Part shown: positions 26,518 to 34,315 of the stretch, one piece after another
Layout: the number at the start of each line of letters is the position of its first letter
How positions within the stretch are numbered: the first letter of the stretch is position 1
Assembly: GCF_002964575.1 (NCBI RefSeq)
Contig: NZ_POQQ01000060.1
Span: 62,001-126,000 of the forward strand
Reading direction: 5' to 3'
DNA from: Streptococcus suis
GTDB lineage: Bacteria > Bacillota > Bacilli > Lactobacillales > Streptococcaceae
DNA length: 64,000 nt
Notes under the pieces: generated by a model
The model's database searches: none
Told to the model about the DNA's origin: nothing
What the model saw: only the letters and a program-made list of their open reading frames with translations
Program-made: the position numbers and the translations under genes

Positions 26518-26973
26518 TTACCGATTCTCCCCCTTCCACTCGCCGTCTTCAAACCAATAATAATTCTCTGTCAATTGTGGTTGTTCAAAGATTTCCAGCA
26601 TGGATTCAAAACCGTCTGCCAACGGAACATTCTTCAAATCCTCACGGTCAAGCCAGAAGACCTTGCCCTCATCTGAAGATTGAATAGAACCTGAAAAATG
26701 GCTGGTTTTGTAGCAAAATACCAGATAGCGATAGTGGTCAGTTGGATCCGTCCAGTTTTGAATGCCACAAAGCTCGAGATTGGACACCGTCAAACCTGTT
26801 TCTTCCTTGATTTCACGAACGACGGAGGAAACAATACTCTCGCCACGTTCAACATGGCCACCAGGAAATGTAATTCCAGGCCACTTTTCAGACTTCCTAT
26901 CCTGGACTAATACCTGCTGACCGTCTGTAATCATGCACATATTGGTTAGGATGACTTGTTCTATCCTATTCAT
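26518..26973 (-). CDS. Nudix hydrolase (8-oxo-dGTP diphosphatase-like)
   Basis: 151 residues with Nudix box GGHVERGESIVSSVVREI continuing to KEETGL (GX5EX7REUXEEXGU satisfied). MutT/YtkD-like length; hydrolyses a nucleoside diphosphate derivative, exact substrate unknown. Lies in the accessory block between rnmV and rsmA, six nt after the toxin gene. Confidence 0.85.
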   Translation of the reverse strand: MNRIEQVILTNMCMITDGQQVLVQDRKSEKWPGITFPGGHVERGESIVSSVVREIKEETGLTVSNLELCGIQNWTDPTDHYRYLVFCYKTSHFSGSIQSSDEGKVFWLDREDLKNVPLADGFESMLEIFEQPQLTENYYWFEDGEWKGENR

Positions 26974-26979
26974 ACTCCC

Positions 26980-27309
26980 TCACTTCAACAACTTGACATA
27001 ATCACTCTTGGTTGCAAAAAGATGACCCACTCGAACTTCATTTTCTACCACGCGATAGAGGGCGATGTAGTCTTTTCCAATGACATAACCTCTAGTCAGA
27101 TGAGGCGGGTCTATCTGCTTACCAAAACGATTATCGGCGTTAAAACCACGTTCAGGAAAAATTTGCAAACTCTCCAATGCTTCGACAATCATACCAATTC
27201 GTCTTTTAGCAATTTCTTCTGAGAACTGTTCCGAAAAATAGGCGTAAATATCTGCCAATTCCTTATCCACTGCTGGAGCAAGTATCACTGAATAAGACTC
27301 AAATTCCAT
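26980..27309 (-). CDS. RelE/ParE-family toxin
   Basis: 109 residues from ATG 27309 (MEFESYSVILAPAVDKELAD). The fold pattern is that of RelE/ParE toxins: helix-rich start with DIYAYFSEQF, then PHLTRGYVIGKDYIALYRVV and VRVGHLFATKSDYVKLL. Such toxins cleave mRNA at the ribosome or poison gyrase; which applies here cannot be told. The start overlaps the antitoxin stop (TATGGAATTTGA), the usual coupling of these pairs. A GTG at 27324 would add five residues. Confidence 0.8.
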   Translation of the reverse strand: MEFESYSVILAPAVDKELADIYAYFSEQFSEEIAKRRIGMIVEALESLQIFPERGFNADNRFGKQIDPPHLTRGYVIGKDYIALYRVVENEVRVGHLFATKSDYVKLLK

Positions 27310-27586
27310 ACTTCTCTTTGACACTTTCTAGGCTGATCCCTTGACCTGCCTCAATCGCCTGTTGGTTTTCCTGAATTTCCTTTTGAAGTTGTAAAAACAA
27401 CTCTTCTCTTTCCAACTCTTCTTCTGTCAGAATGGGCAACTCATTTTTTACAGCAATGTTTTGCAAGAAGAGATTGAAACCAGAGGTCAAATCCAGCTGG
27501 TTCATAGCAAATACTTCCTTGGCTTTCTCTAAAAGTCTAGAGTCGGTTTTAAAATTTACTTGGGCATCTTTGTTTATAGTTATCAA
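27299..27586 (-). CDS. RelB/DinJ-family antitoxin
   Basis: 95 residues: an N-terminal ribbon-helix-helix DNA-binding part (INKDAQVNFKTDSRLLEKAK...LDLTSGFNLFLQNI) and an acidic toxin-binding C-terminus (EEELEREELFLQLQKEIQEN). Start is TTG 27586, nine nt after GGAGG; no ATG fits. First gene of the pair; such antitoxins repress their own promoter. Confidence 0.85.
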   Translation of the reverse strand: MITINKDAQVNFKTDSRLLEKAKEVFAMNQLDLTSGFNLFLQNIAVKNELPILTEEELEREELFLQLQKEIQENQQAIEAGQGISLESVKEKYGI

Positions 27587-27645
27587 TCTAGTCCACCTCC
27601 TAGTTTTCTATATTGTAACACGAATAGATCTCAGTAGCAATCTTC

Positions 27646-27673
27646 AAAAAAGCAGAAATAGTAACATTTCCGC
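27646..27673 (-). terminator. Terminator after the 27684 gene
   Basis: Minus-strand GCGGAAAT GTTACT ATTTCTGC followed by TTTTTTG; it separates the tatD-rnmV unit from the toxin-antitoxin unit. Confidence 0.8.
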
Positions 27674-27683
27674 TCTAGATTGT

Positions 27684-28052
27684 TTATCTCCCCAAATCAT
27701 CAAAATAATAGAGATTCAAAAATTCCTCCTCAGTAACTGGACGTTCAAAATTATAAAACCAGCGATAGACTTCCACGGCTGGCACATCAAACTCCACCCT
27801 ATCGTCCATTTCTTGCACACCGACAATATGAAACAAACGGCTCTGCTTCCAAATACCATCCGCATTGACATAGCCATCTTCAACTAGACCACGCAAATAG
27901 GCTGCTAGTTTATTCTTATCAACCTGCTCATCCTCCCAAACAAGAACATTAGCAGGCAGCAAGTAGGTCACTTCTTCATAAGATGAGTAATTCTCATAAG
28001 TAGGCTCAAACTCGTTTTTTACCAAGCACTTAACAGCGTAGACCCTATCCAT
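27684..28052 (-). CDS. Hypothetical protein of 122 residues
   Basis: Not recognised. From ATG 28052 it reads MDRVYAVKCLVKNEFEPTYE and ends FERPVTEEEFLNLYYFDDLG; acidic, soluble, rich in Tyr and Phe. The ATG lies inside the end of rnmV (overlap 8 nt), so it was joined to the tatD-rnmV operon by a precise insertion. A longer frame to 28097 lies wholly inside rnmV and is unlikely. Confidence 0.6.
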   Translation of the reverse strand: MDRVYAVKCLVKNEFEPTYENYSSYEEVTYLLPANVLVWEDEQVDKNKLAAYLRGLVEDGYVNADGIWKQSRLFHIVGVQEMDDRVEFDVPAVEVYRWFYNFERPVTEEEFLNLYYFDDLGR

Positions 28053-28614
28053 GATAGCTCTCCATTGCCTCCTCAACTTCCGCCAGACCAATCCCAAACA
28101 GCTCCAAGCGTTTGAGCAGTTGCTTGCCGTTGCAGTAGCCGATGCGGAGCTTTTCTCCCAGATACTCCCTCCGCTTGCGACTGTCTCCGCCCATAAGCAA
28201 GCCTAGGCGCATCAGATCTGACTTGGTGATGTCAAAGTTATTTTCATCATCGTAGTAACCACGCACGCCTGCGAGGGCTTTTTCCAAGTCCTCAAAGCTG
28301 GCGTGCTCAATGCCCAAGGACCGCCCTTTTGTTTTGGACTGGGGCCTGGCCTCGTCCCGCTGTAAAAAGGCGTGTTTGACCGTGGGAATAGCCTGCATAA
28401 TCATTTTCCGAATCCGCTCTCCATTGTAGTCTGGGTCAGTAAAGACAATAATGCCCCGCAGGTCATGGAGTTTCTCGATGCGTTCCAAGTCATCGTCTGA
28501 TATGGCAGAACCTCTGGTTTCGTAGGTATCCACCTCATAAAATCGTTTTAGGTTTGCTGTATCGTCTTTTCCCTCAACAACGAGGACTTCCTGTATCTTA
28601 ATTTTCTGAGTCAA
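28045..28614 (-). CDS. rnmV: Ribonuclease M5
   Basis: 189 residues; matures 5S rRNA. Toprim domain with QEVLVVEGKDDTANLKRF at the start (catalytic Glu) and GIIVFTDPDYNGERIRKMI (DxD metal site), followed by a C-terminal RNA-binding region. TTG 28614 is chosen: AAGGAGC is 10 nt upstream and the family starts with (M)xxKIKIQEV. The start lies inside the last codons of the TatD gene. The reading frame continues upstream to 28767, but only through the TatD gene. Confidence 0.92.
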   Translation of the reverse strand: MTQKIKIQEVLVVEGKDDTANLKRFYEVDTYETRGSAISDDDLERIEKLHDLRGIIVFTDPDYNGERIRKMIMQAIPTVKHAFLQRDEARPQSKTKGRSLGIEHASFEDLEKALAGVRGYYDDENNFDITKSDLMRLGLLMGGDSRKRREYLGEKLRIGYCNGKQLLKRLELFGIGLAEVEEAMESYHG

Positions 28615-29380
28615 TTCTGAACAAGCTCCTTGCATTCTCGTAGGTCGCCCTCGCCACTTCTTCGACCGACTGGTTGCGAAGCTGGGCCAGCATTTCCACC
28701 ACATATCGAGTGTAGCCGGTGCGATTTTCCCGACCACGCTTGGGAACAGGCGCCAGGTAGGGTGCATCCGTTTCGACTAGGATTTTTTCTAGGGGTAATG
28801 CTTGCGCCGCTTCCTGAAGTTCGACAGCTTTCTTAAAGGTCACCACTCCCGAGAAGGAGATGTGCATGCCCAGGTCCATGAAGGCCTGAGCCTCCTCCAG
28901 AGTGCCAGAGAAGGAGTGCATGATGCCTCCACGCGGACCGACGCCGACTTCCTTGATGATCTGGTAGGTATCTTCCAGAGCGTCGCGGGTATGAACCACA
29001 AAGGGTAAGTCCAACTGCTTGGCCAGCTCCATCTGTCGCTTGAAAACACGAGCCTGGGTTTCCTTATCTGCCGTCATCCAGTAGTAGTCCAGCCCAATCT
29101 CCCCCAGGGCAATGACCTTGGGATGCTTAAGAGCCTTGAGTAGATAACGTTCAACTTCTTCATCATAAGTGCCAGCCTCTGTCGGATGCCAGCCCAATGT
29201 CAGATAAATTTCAGGATGCTGGTCAGCCAGTTCCATAGCCTTGTCAATGGTTGCTCGGTCAAAACCGACCACATTGTGGAGGGTGACCCCCATTTCCTTG
29301 GCAAAGTCTAATTCCTCTTGGACCCGACCGTCAAACTGCTCAACGTTGAGGTGGGTGTGGGTATCAAATATCTGTATCAT
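28598..29380 (-). CDS. TatD-family metal-dependent hydrolase/DNase
   Basis: 260 residues: metal-binding DTHTHLNVEQF at the N-terminus, GEIGLDYYWM, VVHTRDALEDT, GIMHSFSGTLE and ILVETDAPYLAPVPKRG. Family members are 3'-5' exonucleases or D-aminoacyl-tRNA-deacylase-like enzymes. Forms the conserved pair with rnmV, overlapping it by 17 nt. Confidence 0.92.
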   Translation of the reverse strand: MIQIFDTHTHLNVEQFDGRVQEELDFAKEMGVTLHNVVGFDRATIDKAMELADQHPEIYLTLGWHPTEAGTYDEEVERYLLKALKHPKVIALGEIGLDYYWMTADKETQARVFKRQMELAKQLDLPFVVHTRDALEDTYQIIKEVGVGPRGGIMHSFSGTLEEAQAFMDLGMHISFSGVVTFKKAVELQEAAQALPLEKILVETDAPYLAPVPKRGRENRTGYTRYVVEMLAQLRNQSVEEVARATYENARSLFRIDSEN

Positions 29381-29420
29381 GATTCTATTGTACCATATTT
29401 CAAGCCATTCTTTTCCTACG

Positions 29421-29454
29421 AAAAAACCAGCAGACTCGAGTTTCTGCTGGTTTT
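29421..29454 (-). terminator. rpmH terminator
   Basis: Minus-strand ACCAGCAGA AACTCGAG TCTGCTGGT followed by TTTTTCG. Confidence 0.85.
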
Positions 29455-29464
29455 AGTTGTATTC

Positions 29465-29602
29465 TTATGCTACTGTAAGAACTTTACGTCCCTTACGGCG
29501 ACGAGCTGCTAACACGCGACGGCCGTTTTTAGTTGCCATACGGCTACGGAAACCGTGTTTGCGTGCGCGACGGATTTTACTTGGTTGAAAAGTACGTTTC
29601 AC
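29465..29602 (-). CDS. rpmH: Ribosomal protein bL34
   Basis: 45 residues, too short for ordinary ORF lists but unmistakable: [20 protein letters not shown] at the start and [13 protein letters not shown] near the end. Very basic 50S subunit protein. Start is GTG 29602, with AGGAGG 9 nt upstream. It has its own consensus promoter (29705-29677) and terminator, so it is transcribed apart from rnpA-yidC-khpB, although all four genes belong to one conserved neighbourhood. Confidence 0.97.
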
Positions 29603-29676
29603 GATGAATACCTCCTCTTAGATTCTTGTATTCGTTTAGCCGGCTAGTTTTGATCAGTTACTAAACATACCAAACT

Positions 29677-29705
29677 ATTTTATATAAATTCTGGGGGTTT
29701 GTCAA
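29677..29705 (-). promoter_or_regulatory. rpmH promoter
   Basis: TTGACA, 17 bp, TAAAAT on the minus strand; leader of about 70 nt containing the palindrome TAGCCGGCTA (29637-29646). Confidence 0.8.
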
Positions 29706-29736
29706 GCTATTCTTTCCTATTTTCAAGCAGATTGAG

Positions 29737-29762
29737 AAAAAAAGAGGCTCAGCCTCTTTTTA
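29737..29762 (-). terminator. rnpA-yidC-khpB terminator
   Basis: Minus-strand AAAGAGGC TGA GCCTCTTTTTTT, overlapping the khpB stop codon. Confidence 0.88.
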
Positions 29763-30746
29763 ATCATGATTTCCTTCAATATCCACTACAACATAGCGGT
29801 TTGGTTCACTACCTTCTGAATAGCTTGTCAAACCGTCCATTTTTGAAATGATGCGGTGGATGATTTTACGCTCACTGCTAGACATTGGATCCGTATGGTA
29901 GGCTTCTTGCTCAGCCAAGACACGCTCCGCCAACTTTTGCGCATAGCCTTGAAGCACTTCTGCACGGTGTTCTACATAGTCATTCACGTTAATCGTAATG
30001 TAGAAATTGCGCTCATAACGGTTGTAAAGGAAGTTCTGAGCCAAGAGTTGCAAGGCTTTCAAGACCTTGCCATGGTAGCCGATGACACGTCCAGGTTCAT
30101 TGGTATCCACTTGGATGTTGATGGTGCGACGGCTGTGACTGGTTTCAATACTTGCTTCCACATCCATATCATCCAAAATTTCTTGGATGTAGGTAGAAAC
30201 TTCTGCAACAACCTGTTCAATGTCATACTGCGGCTCAATTTTAATATTTAAATCAGCAAATTCATCCTTGGCAACTGGCTCTGGACTAGCAACTTCTTCT
30301 TGAGTGGTTGTCTGGCTAACGCCTGCTAATAATTCGTCAGAAAGAATTTCAATACGACCAGTTTCTTCAAGAATGGTTGTCGCTTCTTTTTCATTTTTCA
30401 AAATTTGGGCCTTGATCTCATCATCGAGCGTTTGGCCTGATTTTTCAAACTCTTTCACAGCCGCAACAACTTTCCCAAGGTCAATCGTAGCTTCTGAAAC
30501 ACTCTTGACTGGCTCATTGAGTTCATTGATTTCACTTGGAACGCCACGAACTGCTTTTTGATTGGCTTTGACAACCGTTGTTTCGTTGATAACATCAATA
30601 TCTACGACAGCTGGTTTTTTACCAAAACCAAAGAAACCTTTTTTCTCACGCGCTACAACGGTGATGTGGGCTTTCTTACGGGGAATATTTAGCTCTTCTA
30701 AACCATTTTGAATGGCTTCTTCAACATTTGCACCTGTAAATTTCAT
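29760..30746 (-). CDS. khpB: RNA-binding protein KhpB (Jag/EloR)
   Basis: 328 residues: an N-terminal Jag_N domain (MKFTGANVEEAIQNGLEELN, with KKGFFGFGKKPA near 35), a variable acidic linker (~60-180), a KH-II domain (~185-260, GRVIGYHGKVLKALQLL) and an R3H domain at the end (SERKIIHRIISKMDGLTSYS). In streptococci it acts with KhpA in control of cell elongation. Third gene of the rnpA-yidC-khpB operon. It is also known as SpoIIIJ-associated protein because it follows yidC. Confidence 0.95.
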   Translation of the reverse strand: MKFTGANVEEAIQNGLEELNIPRKKAHITVVAREKKGFFGFGKKPAVVDIDVINETTVVKANQKAVRGVPSEINELNEPVKSVSEATIDLGKVVAAVKEFEKSGQTLDDEIKAQILKNEKEATTILEETGRIEILSDELLAGVSQTTTQEEVASPEPVAKDEFADLNIKIEPQYDIEQVVAEVSTYIQEILDDMDVEASIETSHSRRTINIQVDTNEPGRVIGYHGKVLKALQLLAQNFLYNRYERNFYITINVNDYVEHRAEVLQGYAQKLAERVLAEQEAYHTDPMSSSERKIIHRIISKMDGLTSYSEGSEPNRYVVVDIEGNHD

Positions 30747-30770
30747 TTTCTCTCTCCTATTCGTTTCATC

Positions 30771-31583
30771 CTACTTCTGCTTGCGGGCTTTTTTCTGAGC
30801 CCGTCTGATTTTAGCTTGACGCTCTTTTTCAGCATCAATCTTAGCTTGACGCTCTGCTATGATTTTAAAAGGATTATTAAACACCAAGGTTTGAACCACT
30901 TGATAGGCGTTGGAAACAGTCCAGTACAAGGCCACACCACTAGCTGCTGTAACTGCAAAGAAGAAAATCAAGACTGGCATGGCATACATCATGGCAGTAA
31001 CCGCTCCGTTTTTCTCGATAGCTGCTTTATTGGCCAACCATGTACTAAAGAAAGTGAAGGCTGCCGCTAATATGGGCAAAATAAAATAAGGGTCAGGTTC
31101 ACCAAGATTTACCCAGAGGAACTGTCCAACCTTGAGAGCTTCCTCAGTTGTCAGAGCTTGATAGAGGGCTATCAAAATCGGCATCTGAATCAAGAGCGGC
31201 CACATGGACGAGGTCATATTTACACCGTTCTCTCTATAGAGTTTGCGTGTCTCCTCATACAGTTTCTGGCGGGTATCCATATCGTTTCCAGCATACTCTT
31301 CTTGCAATTTCTTCAACTGAGGTTGAAGTTCCTGCATTTTACGCGAAGAATTCATTTGAATCTGGAACAAGGGCAATAAGAGCGTCCGAATGATAATCGT
31401 GAAGAGAATAATCCCGATACCAATCTGACCGTTGATGGACAAGAATTGAATAATGCTGGCAAACCATTTAATCAATCCGTTCCAAGCGTCCGAAGACTGA
31501 CTAGAGGCCGTTCCTGTTCCACAAGCGGTTAGCACGAGTAGAGTTGTGGCAAGCAGGCCAGCCCACTTAAGATTCTTTTTCAA
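30771..31583 (-). CDS. yidC: Membrane protein insertase YidC (YidC/Oxa1 family)
   Basis: 270 residues. A lipoprotein signal ends in LLVLTAC (lipobox Cys at about residue 21), followed by five membrane helices with the conserved [17 protein letters not shown] block and a basic C-terminal tail ([11 protein letters not shown]) that contacts ribosomes. Start taken as TTG 31583 ([11 protein letters not shown]), 8 nt after AGGAAGG; GTG 31592 is also possible. The 5' end overlaps rnpA, as in other streptococci. Confidence 0.94.
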   Translation of the reverse strand: MKKNLKWAGLLATTLLVLTACGTGTASSQSSDAWNGLIKWFASIIQFLSINGQIGIGIILFTIIIRTLLLPLFQIQMNSSRKMQELQPQLKKLQEEYAGNDMDTRQKLYEETRKLYRENGVNMTSSMWPLLIQMPILIALYQALTTEEALKVGQFLWVNLGEPDPYFILPILAAAFTFFSTWLANKAAIEKNGAVTAMMYAMPVLIFFFAVTAASGVALYWTVSNAYQVVQTLVFNNPFKIIAERQAKIDAEKERQAKIRRAQKKARKQK

Positions 31584-31926
31584 TCGCAACACCTTCCTGG
31601 TATAATTTGGCTAGTTTCAAAACATGGATGAGGTTTTTCTTGATTTCCTGATAGGACAGCTCTTCAACACCCTTCCGAGCGATGATAACAAAGTCATCCG
31701 TCACCAACTCTTGCTGGCATTCTATCAAGACATGGCGCAGTCTACGCTTAATACGATTTCTCATGACAGCGTTTCCCAATTTCTTGCTGACAGATAGTCC
31801 TACTCGGAAATGAGCCTGTTCCTTTGGCAAGCAGTAGACTACAAACTTCCGATTGGCTACATTCTTTCCTTTTGTAAAAATGTCATTAAAATCTCGTTCA
31901 CGCTTGACACGATAGCTTTTCTTCAA
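31567..31926 (-). CDS. rnpA: Ribonuclease P protein component
   Basis: 119 residues, basic, with the signature [19 protein letters not shown] (RNR motif) and [19 protein letters not shown] at the start. Protein subunit that helps the RNA enzyme process tRNA 5' ends. First gene of the operon; extended -10 TGGTATAAT at 31962-31957. Confidence 0.97.
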   Translation of the reverse strand: MKKSYRVKRERDFNDIFTKGKNVANRKFVVYCLPKEQAHFRVGLSVSKKLGNAVMRNRIKRRLRHVLIECQQELVTDDFVIIARKGVEELSYQEIKKNLIHVLKLAKLYQEGVAIEKES

Positions 31927-31956
31927 ACCGTCACTCCATCTTTCAAAATTATCTCT

Positions 31957-31962
31957 ATTATA
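31957..31962 (-). promoter_or_regulatory. rnpA operon promoter (extended -10)
   Basis: TTATGGTATAATAG on the minus strand, 31 nt before rnpA; possible -35 TTGGCT 16 bp upstream. Confidence 0.6.
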
Positions 31963-32059
31963 CCATAAAATTCAAAAAAGCCAATAAACTGCCTGTATAA
32001 TAGGCTTTTTGGCATTTTTTGTACGTTTTTTTATCCGCTTTCATCAACACCGAAACCAG

Positions 32060-32088
32060 TTGTCCACCAAGTCCTTTTGTGCTATACT
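32060..32088 (+). promoter_or_regulatory. Promoter of the Nudix gene at 32118
   Basis: TTGTCC, 17 bp, TATACT; followed by AAAAAGGAG before the ATG. Confidence 0.7.
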
Positions 32089-32117
32089 AAATAACCAATC
32101 TAAAAAAGGAGCAAAAC

Positions 32118-32621
32118 ATGGAAATCTGGAACGCCTACACAGCCGACGGTCACTTGACCGACCACACCCTCACACGTGGAGAAGCCATTCCCGACGGCCT
32201 CTACCATCTAGTCGTCGAGTGCATCATCCGTCACCTCGACGGCAGCACCCTCTTCATGAAACGCGACAGCACCAAGCCCTCCTACCCTGACTATTACGAA
32301 GCGACAGCAGGAGGATCAGCCTTGTTTGGGGAAATAGCAGAGCAGGCCATTTTACGCGAAGTCCGCGAAGAAACTGGCATTGAACTGACAGCTAACCAAC
32401 TCCGCCACCATACACACTTTGTCGCCCATGACGACCAGTGCCTCTTCCACTGCTACTGGGCTGAAACCGACTGGGACAAATCTGCCATCCAACTCCAATC
32501 TAAAGAAACCAGCCACTACATCTGGATCCCACAAGAAAAGTTGAAAGACTTCCTAGAAACAGAACTGATTATCCCAAGGCAGAAGGACTATGTGGAGAGC
32601 TTGTTTTTAGAACAAGAATAG
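32118..32621 (+). CDS. Nudix hydrolase
   Basis: 167 residues with Nudix box GGSALFGEIAEQAILREVRE continuing to ETGIEL. The start (MEIWNAYTADGHLT) and the LVVECIIRHLDGSTLFMKRD block resemble isopentenyl-diphosphate-isomerase-like Nudix proteins of Firmicutes, but the substrate is not identified. Its last 15 nt overlap the stop of the convergent membrane protein gene at 32607. Confidence 0.85.
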   Translation: MEIWNAYTADGHLTDHTLTRGEAIPDGLYHLVVECIIRHLDGSTLFMKRDSTKPSYPDYYEATAGGSALFGEIAEQAILREVREETGIELTANQLRHHTHFVAHDDQCLFHCYWAETDWDKSAIQLQSKETSHYIWIPQEKLKDFLETELIIPRQKDYVESLFLEQE

Positions 32622-32897
32622 GGCAAGAGCGAGACTGAAACTCAGTACAACATGAGATAAAAAGTGACTGAGATGGTTTCTCCCAAAAAGAATGCGACCA
32701 CCTAAGACACGCACACCGCAAGCCAAAAATAAACCGAGAATAAATCCCCAAACTGTCTGCCAGCCCAACAAACTGAGCAAGACTGGGCAAGCATATAAAA
32801 CCAGTAACCAGCTGGGAAGTTGCTTGCGATATACCCAAGCAGATAGCGGCAACGGCCCCAAATAAAGCACAATCAAGCATTTAACAACAATGACCAT
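32607..32897 (-). CDS. Small integral membrane protein under a MerR-type promoter
   Basis: 96 residues, three to four hydrophobic segments (VIVVKCLIVLYLGPLPL, WLLVLYACPVLLSLLGW, WGFILGLFLACGVRV, HVVLSFSLALALFLF). No family recognised. It is credible as a gene because AAAGGAG lies 6 nt before the ATG and a -35/-10 pair with the 19-bp spacer typical of MerR control lies just upstream, facing this gene. The MerR regulator is divergent at 32958. A role in transport or stress response to a small effector is an inference. Confidence 0.6.
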   Translation of the reverse strand: MVIVVKCLIVLYLGPLPLSAWVYRKQLPSWLLVLYACPVLLSLLGWQTVWGFILGLFLACGVRVLGGRILFGRNHLSHFLSHVVLSFSLALALFLF

Positions 32898-32910
32898 ATA
32901 TAACTCCTTT

Positions 32911-32948
32911 CCCCATCAATGTATCATGAGGGGGTAAGGCACTGTCAA
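32911..32948 (-). promoter_or_regulatory. MerR-type promoter with 19-bp spacer
   Basis: TTGACA (32948-32943), 19-bp spacer, TACATT (32923-32918) on the minus strand. An imperfect dyad CCCCCTCA...TGATGGGG lies over the spacer end and -10. Confidence 0.7.
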
Positions 32949-32957
32949 GAGGAGATT

Positions 32958-33320
32958 ATGAAAACAGGACAAGTTATGAAACAATTTGGTATCAAACGCG
33001 ACACGCTTCGCTTCTACACCGAACAAGGATTGCTACAGCCTCAACTGATTAACGGTAATTACTACTGGAACGAGGACGAAATCAACAACCTAGAAAATAT
33101 ACTAGGACTTCGCCAGCTAGGACTATCTGTGAAAGCTATTATCCGTATCAAAGAACTTCACGACACCAAATGCGGCAGTCTCGAACAGCTAAAAGAAAAC
33201 AAACAGGTCATACTGGATGAAATTGTCGACCGTGAAAAACAAATCCTCCTGCTCCAAGAACAGAAGGAAAATCTAGAAAATCTACTCCAGCAGATTGAGG
33301 AAAAATTACAGAATTTATAG
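32958..33320 (+). CDS. MerR-family transcriptional regulator
   Basis: 120 residues: winged-helix DNA-binding domain (MKTGQVMKQFGIKRDTLRFY, GLLQP, LRQLGLSVKAIIRIKEL) and a long dimerisation coiled coil (~80-120, rich in Gln, Glu and Lys). There is no separate effector domain; its single Cys lies in the TKCGSL segment. ATG 32958 follows AAGAGGAG. Divergent from the small membrane protein and likely its regulator. Confidence 0.88.
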   Translation: MKTGQVMKQFGIKRDTLRFYTEQGLLQPQLINGNYYWNEDEINNLENILGLRQLGLSVKAIIRIKELHDTKCGSLEQLKENKQVILDEIVDREKQILLLQEQKENLENLLQQIEEKLQNL

Positions 33321-33323
33321 CAA

Positions 33324-33353
33324 AATCCCCGCCGTCACGCGACAGCGGGGATT
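33324..33353 (-). terminator. mmuM terminator (facing the MerR gene end)
   Basis: 13-bp arms AATCCCCGCTGTC/GACGGCGGGGATT (one G-T pair) with a 4-nt loop, then TTTTG on the minus strand. It closes both convergent genes. Nearly identical to the hairpin at 35794. Confidence 0.8.
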
Positions 33354-33356
33354 CAT

Positions 33357-34304
33357 TTATTTCAATCCAGCAACTAGACTTGCAATATCAGCTGGTCGGG
33401 TTCGGCAACAACCTCCAACCACTTTAGCTCCTAGCTTATGCCAAGCCAGAGTATTGTCCAAAAGGCTGTGGCTATGGTCAGCTTCTTCTTTCCAAGTTTG
33501 AGTGGCTCCATCATAGACCTCACCCGAATTTGGATAGGTGACAAATGGTTTATCCGTTTTCTCTCTCAACTGACTGAGAAAGGCTGGGTAGAGAGAAGGA
33601 GCTGTACAGTTGAGACCAACCGCCAAAATCTGCTCGCTGCTGTTGACCAGCTCTGCTATTTTCTCAATAGCTGTCCCGTCAGAAATCGACTGTCCGTCCT
33701 GTGAAGTGAAGCTAATATAGGCCTCTACCTCTGGAAAATCCTCTGCCAGCAACTCTACCAAGGCTTGTGTTTCAAGAAAATTAGGAATGGTCTCCAAGGC
33801 CAAAAGTTCAGCCCCCTGTTCTAAGAGGAGCTCCATCCGACGACGATGAAAATCCTTCAACTCCTCCAAATTGATATTGCCATAATCACCCGTGTATTCA
33901 GACCCATTAGCTAAATAAGCCGCATAGGGACCAACATCTCCTGAAATAAGTGGATAAGTACGATTTGTTTTTTCAGTTTCAGACAAGTCAACCCAAACCT
34001 CGTCTCGAGCCTCCTTAGCCAAATCAACTGTCAGGCGAATCAACTTTTCAGCCTCCGCCTGTGACAAACCAGCTTCCGCCAAACCTTCAAAAGTCGCCTG
34101 ATAGGTTGATGTCGTGACCAAATCTGCTCTAGCACGAATATAGTCCTTGTGAATGTCCTTAATTAGCTGGGGATTCTCCAAAAGATATTTGGCAGACCAG
34201 AGCTTACCTGATACATCATGACCTCGAAATTCCAATTCCGTCCCAAGAGCACCATGTAAAATGACAAACTCTTGATTTTCTAATAGTTCCTTAAAACGAC
34301 CCAT
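33357..34304 (-). CDS. mmuM: Homocysteine S-methyltransferase
   Basis: 315 residues. Transfers a methyl group from S-methylmethionine to homocysteine, making two methionines. Zinc ligands are the Cys of VGLNCTAPS and the CC pair in VVGGCCRTRPADI near the C-terminus. GALGTELE at the start is the usual barrel-entry motif. ATG 34304 is chosen, 7 nt after AGGAGG. Downstream of and overlapping the mmuP transcript end (mmuP stop at 34316). Confidence 0.95.
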   Translation of the reverse strand: MGRFKELLENQEFVILHGALGTELEFRGHDVSGKLWSAKYLLENPQLIKDIHKDYIRARADLVTTSTYQATFEGLAEAGLSQAEAEKLIRLTVDLAKEARDEVWVDLSETEKTNRTYPLISGDVGPYAAYLANGSEYTGDYGNINLEELKDFHRRRMELLLEQGAELLALETIPNFLETQALVELLAEDFPEVEAYISFTSQDGQSISDGTAIEKIAELVNSSEQILAVGLNCTAPSLYPAFLSQLREKTDKPFVTYPNSGEVYDGATQTWKEEADHSHSLLDNTLAWHKLGAKVVGGCCRTRPADIASLVAGLK

Positions 34305-34315
34305 CAAAGAACCTC

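Noticed and set aside
31973-32011. Possible terminator AAAAAGCC...GGCTTTTT upstream of rnpA
   Set aside because: The loop is about 20 nt and the stem short; it overlaps the rnpA promoter region, so I do not list it as a terminator.
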